A stretch of DNA of 64,000 bases, taken from positions 29,538,063-29,602,062 of the forward strand of contig CM020619.1 of the NCBI GenBank assembly GCA_009829735.1, written 5' to 3'. The first letter of the stretch is position 1. Each line of letters starts with the position of its first letter. The notes under the pieces were generated by a model. The model ran no database searches. It worked only from the letters and a program-made list of their open reading frames with translations, and was not told the DNA's origin. Both the position numbers and the translations under genes were made by a program. Shown in pieces: positions 57,482-64,000 of this stretch. The stretch comes from Pyropia yezoensis (Eukaryota; Rhodophyta; Bangiophyceae; Bangiales; Bangiaceae).

Positions 57482-59340
57482 ATGCTAGCGAGAGCCACCC
57501 TCGTCACCTGGGGCCGCCACGGCATGGGTTCGCCCCGCAGCCGCGCGGGACCGCGCCCGCGGCGTGGCCGACGCAGCCCAGGCGGGGGCGGCGGTAGTAC
57601 TCCCAAGCGGGGGGGAAGGCGCAGCATCATCGGTACGGGGCCTGCGTTGGAGCTGCTCAAGGACACCTGGAAGAACTTTGGTACCCTCAAGGACGCGTTC
57701 ATCCACGTCGCGGCGGTCACCGGGTGCAGCGCCACGGCGGTCAAGCGCGCCTACCACCGCTCCCGCGCCGGCCTCGGGGACGCGCACGGTAGGAGGAAGC
57801 TGAACTCCAGCCAAGAGACAACGCTGGTGCCTGTGGTGCAGGCCTTTAGCGTGAACAATTTGGCGCTGAGCGTTGCGCAGATGCGGGAGATGATCAAGCG
57901 GAAGTGGGGTGTGCAGGTATCCCGCACGTGGGTCAACCGCTTTGTTGGCAGGCATCGACGGCAGCTGAGCAAGCGTGCGTGCAAGGCGCTGGCCGACAAG
58001 CGGGCTGGGAAGGTTGTCTTTGACGGGGTGGTGTCATTTGTGAAGAGCTGGAGAACTTTCTACAGCACTACAGCTTCCCTGCGTACGCCGTGTTCAACTT
58101 TGAAGAGACGTGGATCGTGCAGAAGGGGGGCAACATGAAGATGTGCCGCATGGAGGCGGCCAGCAAGGAGAGAGCCAACGTGCAATCGACGAGGCACAAC
58201 ACTGTGGCCTCCTTGCTGGCGTTTGTAAGCGCGGACGGCGGGGTGCTGCTCAGCGTGTACATCCTCCACGGCCGCTTTAAGGAGGCCAACGAGGCTACGG
58301 TCAACTTTGCGATGGAGGGGGCCCCCAGCACGACACGCGGGACGTGGCCGCGGTTTTTTTGTTGGAACGACAACGGCTACCTCGACGCGGACACCTTTAA
58401 GGCGGTGTTGTCCAAGGTGGCGGAGGTCGGTCACGTGGGTAACCCTGGCATCCCTGCGCTTCTGTTTGGCGACCAGCAGGCCGCCCACCGCCGCGCGGTT
58501 ATTGTGGAATTTGCGCTTGCGCTGGGCCTGTTTTTGTTTTCTCTCGCCGCCAACACTTCCCACATCACCCAGCCGCTTGACGAGGCCCCTTTTGGCGTGC
58601 TGCAGCTGGTGAACCGCAACAACCACGAGGTGGCGGTCATTGACGGGGTGCTCACCAACTCCAACACTCGCGACGCGTCGCTGATGGCAGCGTACGCTGC
58701 CGAGCGCCACGCTTTCACGAGAACAGTCATTAGTAGGGCGATCCGCCGGCGAAGCCTCTGGCCGTCTGACCCCAAGCTGATGCAAGCCAATGTCCGAGCT
58801 AACCTGGGCATGGTTGAGACCGGTAAGATCTTAGATGAGGCGGCCCGCAGCGCAGCAGCCGCTGTCATCCAGGCGGCCCAAGAGCGAGTTGCCGACGCAC
58901 GTGGGCGCGTCACTAGCGGGCGCGCTGTTGTGCAACGCGGCGTTGTCCACTCCCCTTTCATGCTTCTCGAGAAGCACCGGCAAGCTTTGGCGGAGGAGGC
59001 CCAGGAGCGCCAGGACGAGGCGGAACGTAGCGCTGCGCGTGCGACAAAGAAGGAGGAGAAGGAGCGCGAGCGTGCTGAAAAGGCGGCGGCAAGGGATCTA
59101 CTTCGCTGCCGGGTGTGTATCGTCAAGGAGTACCGCGGGGGCAAGGCGTGGACCGGTTGCCAGTGCCACACTTTTTGGGTGTGCCCCACATGCGCCAAGT
59201 CTCTCCAGGCGGGGATCGCGCTGGCGCAGCATATCAAGGACTGGTCTAGGCCCCCTTTTGAGGCCGACAGCAGTAGCGGTGAGGAGAGCGTGGGAAGCGT
59301 GGGGAGCAGTGGCGCCGAGAGCGCAGGGAGCAGGCTATAG
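57482..59340 (+). pseudogene. Pogo/CENP-B-type DDE transposase with one frame break
   Basis: Starts at the ATG at 57,482. Basic, Gly-rich N-terminus; HTH-like LKDAFIHVAAVTGCSATAVKRAY; CENP-B-type HTH with WGVQVSRTWVNRFVGRH; DDE_1 catalytic domain with YAVFNFEETW, LLFGDQQAAH and ANTSHITQPLDEAPFGVL. The first catalytic position reads FEET where pogo-family enzymes have DET. The C-terminus is a charged coiled coil followed by a Cys-rich motif (CRVC, GCQCHTFWVCPTC) that probably binds zinc, and a Ser/Gly/Glu tail. Near 58,045 the frame changes between KRAGKVVFDGVVSFV and ELENFLQHYSFP, as if one base were lost. Whether this is decay or an assembly error is unclear. Stop TAG at 59,338. Confidence 0.8.
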
Positions 59341-59457
59341 GACGATTTATCACTGGGTTGCTGCTTACTGATATTCGATCCGATTTTCGGGATCCCACCT
59401 GGGCGGTGGTGTGGCTCTTACTCTGTGTGCGTATTTGTCACTTTGCGCAACTGCCTC

Positions 59458-59910
59458 ATTGCAGTTCTCCCAATTTTGTCCCATGTGGACGAGAGCAAGA
59501 GCAAACTGTGTTTGACCAATGATATGACTCAGATGCTGTCTCTCTGGCCCATGTCTGCTCTGCATGAGGGTCCGTTGTTGTACGAACAGTGTGATCGGGG
59601 ATTCTCTTGGGATTTCTGACTAACTCAAGGGCAGAACAAGCACCGGCAGAGCGCTTCGCACTGTTCTTGACTGAGATGTCCTGAGATAGAGGGCCAACCG
59701 GCGAGATCCGATGAAAAAAGAAGAGTGTTTCGACCAACCAGCGTTCGTTGCGAGAGCAGTTGTGGCCATAGCCAATCATCAGGTTCTTCCGACAGACGTG
59801 TTGCAGCACGCCATTGGTAAGCCCTCTGCTGCCAGCATGCGATTGGCCATTGCTCTTGTACACTTGCTCTTGCTCTTGTCCACATGGGACAAAATTCGGA
59901 AAACTGCAAT
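59458..59910. repeat. Foldback/MITE-like inverted repeat
   Basis: Arms of about 54 bp (59,458-59,510 and 59,858-59,910) are inverted copies with a few mismatches, each beginning ATTGCAGTT and containing AATTTTGTCCCATGTGGAC. The pogo-like element abuts the left end. The interior has no coding sequence. Confidence 0.75.
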
Positions 59911-61025
59911 GTCCAGAACGCCCAACACACCACGCCTACAAAACGTCCATGGCCTGCATCTGCGGCCCCACCATAGTCTAGCTCTCTTCAGCTCCGGCCC
60001 CCCCCGCACCGCATGTCGCCGTCCCACCAGGCTTTGCTCCCTCATCCCCCTCTCCAACCCCCCCTCCCTCCAGGACGCAACCCCCCTCTGTCGACTCTGT
60101 GACCACCGCCGCCTCCGCGCTCGCGTCACCAGGTAGGGCCGAGGGGAGGAGTCGCCAGTAGCGTGACATTTATGGTCCAAAGTAGGCTAGGCCAGCACCC
60201 CCATAGCTGCTGGCTGACCTGCGAGCCGGTCCTACGGAAGAGAAGCAAGAACAATGTGCCAAGTGCATGGCAGGACAGACTCGCACCAGGCGACCCGCGA
60301 CCACACTCCCCCCCCGGACCGCCGCATCCACCGGGAGGCCTTGCTTGCCCTCCGTCAGGCGTCGTTGGTACCAAGGTAGGCGGGGAGTGGGAGACGGTTG
60401 AGCCAACGGCGTCTTGGTGGCGCCGTCGCAGGGATGGTCTTGTGCGGTATTGCACAGAAGTGCGGGCGCTACACTCCTCGGGGTGCTGCGGCAGCTCGTG
60501 GCTCTTGGGAGGGAGGGCGGGTACGCGAGAAGAGACGAGCGCTGGCGACCGTCTGGTCGGTGGCGTCCGGCTCCGCCGGCGCGCTCTTGAGGGCGCCGCC
60601 GTCGCATCGTCCGCCCGCCGCCCCCCGCAGGGACCGGAGGGTGCGCGGGCACTCAGCAAGCAGGTACGATTCGTGCCGCTCCGCCGCGCGGGCCGTGGGG
60701 CCGCGTCCCACTCCCCTCCACCCGGCACGGGGGAGGAGGGGGGGGGGGGTGCGGCGCCACGTCCGCCGCTGGGGGGGGGCGCGCCCGCCGCACGTGGCGG
60801 CGAGAGAGGCAGGCAAATGCAGCACCACCCGCCCGAATGCAGGGGGGGTGAGAGGCCGCGACAAACGGGCGCAGCAGGCGTCGACGCACGGCCAGGGTAT
60901 GCGGCAACGGCTGTCCCAACGGTGCGTCCCCACCCACCACGGTGGCGGAGGAGCACGGGGGAGGGGTTCCCCGCCGCCGCAGCGACCGGGAGGCGCGACA
61001 GCGGCAGCGTGACGACCGACAGTGG
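59911..61025. other. GC-rich stretch without gene
   Basis: C/G tracts reappear here (about 60,001-60,070 and 60,737-60,785), like the host sequence of the left half. Long frames exist on both strands but are compositional and continue into the tandem duplication. No gene supported. Confidence 0.45.
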
Positions 61026-61373
61026 TGTAGCATCCCTGGCCCCGACTTGGCGCCGACCCGGGACTGCAACCAGAGGGCACCAGGTGCCAGAACACGCCCG
61101 CCGTGTGGTGATTGTTGGCGGCCGTGGCCCGTGCCCGGCACTGGGATGCGGTGGTTTACGCTATCCACACGTGAGAGAGGGATATTCTGCCGGACTAGGG
61201 AGGGAGCTATGTAGCATCGCTGGCCCCGACTTGGCGCCAACCCGGGACTGCAACCAGAGGGCACCAGGTGCCAGAACACGCCCGCCGTGTGGTGATTGTT
61301 GGCGGCCGTGGCCCGTGCCCGGCACTGGGATGCGGTGGACTATGCTATCCACACGTGAGAGAGGGATTTCTGA
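61026..61373 (+). repeat. Direct duplication, offset 184 bp
   Basis: About 162 bp starting TGTAGCATC at 61,026 and again at 61,210, with a handful of substitutions. Each copy contains TTGGCGCC[GA]ACCCGGGACT and TGTGGTGATTG. The second copy may include the start of the E4 LTR. Confidence 0.85.
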
Positions 61374-61458
61374 TGGGTTTTTGCATACTTGTGAGGGACT
61401 TGATTTGAGAGAATCTGAGTGTGAGATTAGTGAGTGGGAATAGAATTAGTAGTGATAG

Positions 61459-61501
61459 TGGCCCCCGACCTGACGAGGTTAGACTCGGGTCGGGGCCACT
61501 C
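61459..61501. other. GC-rich hairpin
   Basis: GTGGCCCCCGACC and GGTCGGGGCCAC form a 12-bp stem with one bulged C and a loop of about 17 nt. It may lie in the E4 LTR. Confidence 0.5.
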
Positions 61502-61990
61502 GGGGGTATGGGGGGGCTACCTGGCCAACGTGCCGAGGCTCCCCCAGATGCACGTTAAGAGGGACAGCGAGGCGCCCTTGGCCCGCGCCCTCAGGAAAAA
61601 GACAACTGCGCGTTTGCTTTTCTCTTCCCCGTGTGCACTACCGTGCGTATCTGTTTGCTCTGCGAGCAGGCACCTGAGGCAACAGGCATACCACTCTCGT
61701 AGTTCCCTTTTCTGTGTTACCTGTCCCTTTCCTCCGAGGGATATTGACACGTGTCTGAGAGGATCGAGTTTTATACCACATATTTTGCGGAGCAGCAGGG
61801 GATTGGAGTGTTTGAGAGGAGACAGTTGGGAGCAGCGGTTGGGTTGTTCCTGTTCTGTCTTCTTCTGTGGTTTGGGAATTATTTTGCGCCCGTTCACGGG
61901 AATCCCATTCCTGGCTCTCCAACCCCTCTCTTGTGGTCTTGCGATCTTTGGACACGCAGGCAACTGGACTGTGGCTGTCAAGAGACCAAC

Positions 61991-62833
61991 ATGGCTACCC
62001 TCCCTGGCACGACGGTGCCCGAAGGGGTAGACCCCGCGTGCTTTGACGCATCCCTGGTCACCGCGGGGGACGGTGCCCAACCCGGCGTTCTCCCTATGGG
62101 TGAAGCAGACCTGGGTGTGACATCCGGAAGCGGACTGGAGTCTACAGGCGGCCAAGTACCTCCTGCTCCTGTTTCTCCGGCTGTGCCACCTGTGGGAGTC
62201 ACCCCGGGGTCAACGGCGTTTGAGTCCGCTTGCAGCAGACGTCTCCCTCCTGTCGGTTCTACTCCTCAACCTCCAGGGATAGCCCCTGGTGTGTTTACTC
62301 CTGGACCCACACATGGCAGCTGGGTGTATACACCTCTCCCAGTGGGCACTAGCAGTGCCAGAGGCACCGCTGTAACTGGTTCTACTGGTCACCCTGAGAC
62401 CTCGACTCCTGGGACCGGTCAAGCTTTTCCTCCCCTTGCGTCTTATCGGGCGGGGAGCTCCAAGACCGGGAACCGGAGCAGCCGGAGGCGTCGGCGTCGT
62501 CGTCGTCGCTCTAGCACCAGCGAGACCAGGTCCTCCAGCTCTCAGGAGGGATATGACTGGGACGCATCTCCTGGCCCCACTCGGGGCAGGCTAGTCGAGT
62601 TTGACTTCCCTGCCCACCAAGCGGCAGACGCCACCCTGAACAAGGTCACGTAATGGGGTAACTACCGGCTGGAGAACCAAGCCCAAGGTTACACTCGGAA
62701 GATGGCCAAGAAGATGGCATCCCTGAACCGGCGAATGCAGCCGAGCTTCGGGGGACATCCTAAGTATTCCGGAAAGAGACCGGCGCTTATCTTTGCCTTC
62801 CTGCCCCGGTTTGTCAAGGCATGCGACGATAAC
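61991..62833 (+). pseudogene. E4 gag, 5' part, with stop codon and E3 insertion
   Basis: Starts MATLPGTTVPEG. Pro/Gly/Ser-rich, then an Arg tract (RRRRRRRRR) and Ser-rich segment. A TAA at 62,651-62,653 interrupts the frame, but it continues in frame with WGNYRLENQAQGYTRKMAKK and reaches FLPRFVKACDDN, which aligns with FLRRFTKACDDN of E1 gag. E3 is inserted straight after this, so the rest of gag and all of pol are displaced beyond the window. The ancestry is supported by the shared segment and position after the primer site. Confidence 0.65.
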
Positions 62834-63301
62834 TGTGGCAAAAACCACTCGCACACACAGTACCCAAGTTGGGGCGGTGTGCGAGGGCTGCCTCCCGTGT
62901 CGGGGGAACCGGAAGAAGTGCAAGTCGCACACACTCTATCCCTGTTGTGGGGCAATCCCCCCACGGACAAACAAGAAGATGGTGTGTGGTCCAACAGTTT
63001 CTTGGTCGGGACGGGGACGCAGGGCCAAGCCCCGCTGTCCCTCCCCTTATCCCCCCAGGGTCCACTCAGAATCTCGCCACTCAGAATCTCCCACCCCAGC
63101 ACCTGCCCACCGGGCCACACGAAAATTCAAGACGATAAATGCAGAAAACCCTCAAATCCAAGTTGGATTTACTACTAAGCTAACTATCCCGAACTTAGGG
63201 AATATGGACCCAAATGCAGGGGGAGGAACGGACCAGGCTAGTGGCCTGCCGCCCCTTGCATGGCACGTGTTGCCCCCTACCTGGGGGTCAATACTGCCAC
63301 A
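62834..63301 (-). repeat. E3 3' LTR
   Basis: 468 bp, reverse complement of the E1 LTR, with TGTGGCA/TGCCACA ends. Differences from E1 include a one-base deletion near 63,278 and several substitutions close to 62,850-62,900. Confidence 0.93.
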
Positions 63302-63643
63302 CTCCCCTCTCCTCAGTTCCGACCGACCCGGTCGGCCCTGTGAGGGGGTGCGTAAACGCACGTCTCGGCGTTGGGGGGGGACGCGACTTGCTGTCCCCCC
63401 TTGAGTACGTAACGCGGATGTGGAGGCGGTCACGTTGGCCGCCCCTCTCCTCAAGCTTGCCCACTTGGCAGCTTGCTCTCCCCGGTTCACACCTCACCAC
63501 CACCACCATTTCTCCTTCACCTTACACGGGGCCACCCCACGCTGGGGAGGCCACCCGTTTACCCACGATCCGAGTCCCCCTCAACTCGAGGCGGGTCTCG
63601 TGCCGCGATAGCCAGGACGTCTCTCCCCAACTTGGGGAGAGCC
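63302..63643 (+). other. Leader between E3 LTR and antisense gene
   Basis: Homologous to 42,225-42,562 of E1 in reverse complement, with substitutions and small indels. Ends in the conserved hairpin (63,621-63,641) two bases before the start codon. No other gene. Confidence 0.7.
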
Positions 63644-64000
63644 ATGGCGACTCCGGGAGTGGAGACGGACTCTCTCGATGAGCGTATGGAGGACACCTCC
63701 TACGGTGCAGCGCCTGCCGGGACTTCCGGCGGGGGCTCCGCGATCGCTCCGGGGGGTGGGACTCCCGCGTCACCCGGCTTTGGGTTGACGGCAGGATCTC
63801 CCCCGGAGGCGGGACAAGTTGTCCCGCGTGAGGCCTTGGGGCGGTGGTTTTACCCCGCTTGGCCTCTGTATGAGGAGGGGTTGACTGTTCTTCGCTGTGG
63901 CCGACTCGGCGCAGCGATGGGTCGGGTATGGGACCGCCTACGGGAGAAGTATCCCCGTAGGGTCGGGTTCCCTGCCGGCTTCAGGACGGACCAGTTTGCC
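63644..64000 (+). CDS. E3 antisense accessory protein, first 119 codons
   Basis: Second copy of the aORF1 gene, open to the window edge. Compared with aORF1 over 119 codons there are 14 base differences: 12 synonymous third-position changes and two amino-acid changes (D38G, H105R). There are no indels within the coding part, whereas the adjacent leader has several. Start context GCCATGG and the upstream hairpin are conserved. Confidence 0.88.
   Translation, partial: MATPGVETDSLDERMEDTSYGAAPAGTSGGGSAIAPGGGTPASPGFGLTAGSPPEAGQVVPREALGRWFYPAWPLYEEGLTVLRCGRLGAAMGRVWDRLREKYPRRVGFPAGFRTDQFA

Larger units (their letters stand above)
46337..59457 (+). mobile_element. Pogo/CENP-B-like DNA transposon containing E2
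   Basis: A 31-bp terminal inverted repeat is found at the right end (59,427-59,457) and, split by E2, at the left end (46,337-46,361 continuing at 57,098-57,103). The arms differ at two positions. ATT flanks both ends (46,334-46,336 and 59,458-59,460). Subtracting E2 and its 5-bp duplication gives an element of about 2.4 kb whose only gene is the transposase at 57,482-59,340. Confidence 0.88.
61298..62833 (+). mobile_element. E4: 5' part of a diverged chromovirus, cut by E3
   Basis: The 3' end of the 5' LTR is placed at 61,780 (...TATACCACA) because a variant of the E1 primer site (GCGGAGCAGCAGGGGA) follows within about 10 bases. The LTR start is uncertain; TGTGGT at 61,298 (or 61,114) matches the terminal inverted sequence. 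A gag start follows at 61,991. Homology with E1 gag ends exactly at 62,833, where E3 begins. Confidence 0.6.
62834..64000 (-). mobile_element. E3: E1-family chromovirus, 3' end only
   Basis: Reverse orientation; only the 3' LTR and the start of the antisense gene are in the window. It is inserted in E4 gag after ATAAC (62,829-62,833), which should be repeated at its far end. The LTR and leader are clearly homologous to E1 but carry scattered substitutions and small indels, so it is an independent copy. Confidence 0.93.

Noticed and set aside
60163-61443. 426-codon plus-strand frame
   Set aside because: Runs through C/G tracts and the 184-bp-offset duplication; low-complexity composition and no domain.

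Overview
The window looks like nuclear DNA from a GC-rich, intron-poor eukaryote, most probably a bangiophyte red alga of the Porphyra/Pyropia type. The reasons are long single-exon genes (one reads open for 8.19 kb), strong Ala/Gly/Pro/Ser low-complexity coding, many poly-C/poly-G tracts, widely spaced genes on both strands, and nests of chromodomain Ty3/gypsy elements. The organism is an inference; no rRNA, tRNA or organelle marker was seen.

Positions 1-30,000 are very GC-rich host sequence. In order they hold a bHLH-zipper-like regulator (2,708-3,880, +), a Ser-rich Nopp140/SRP40-type nucleolar protein (5,264-7,493, +, frame change in a poly-C tract), a GMC flavoprotein oxidoreductase (8,564-10,398, -, two single-base frame breaks), the U3 snoRNP protein RRP9 (11,722-13,704, -), a 2,729-residue acidic repeat plus coiled-coil protein (15,500-23,689, +), a two-helix membrane protein (24,592-25,869, -) and an unrecognised, frame-broken coding stretch (27,393-29,640, -). 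Two of these (Nopp140-like, RRP9) belong to nucleolar rRNA processing.

Near 30,050 the composition changes: homopolymer tracts and extreme GC largely disappear. A frame-broken NTPase/nuclease resembling Crinkler-RHS effectors (30,164-32,800, -) is followed by about 30 kb of nested transposons. E1 is a 9,377-bp chromovirus (33,655-43,031; 469-bp LTRs with 2 differences; ACCAC target duplication). A degraded PIF/Harbinger gene (43,473-45,974) is interrupted by a Tc1/mariner element (43,666-44,989, TA duplication). A pogo/CENP-B-like transposon (46,337-59,457) carries a second chromovirus, E2 (46,362-57,092, reverse orientation, CAGAT duplication), inserted inside its left terminal repeat. A short foldback repeat follows. 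A diverged chromovirus remnant, E4 (to 62,833), is cut within gag by E3, a reverse-oriented relative of E1 that runs off the window.

The most notable feature is a long accessory gene in every chromovirus whose 3' part is visible. It lies between pol and the 3' LTR on the antisense strand: 647 aa in E1, 789 aa in E2, and the first 119 codons in E3. Over the codons shared by E1 and E3, 12 of 14 differences are synonymous third-position changes, which indicates selection on the antisense protein. The E1 and E2 proteins share an R-x-G-x-L-aromatic-H-L-P motif and a PYL-T-A motif, so they may be one protein family. E2 also has TATA-like boxes pointing towards this gene. This antisense gene is my candidate for an undescribed system.
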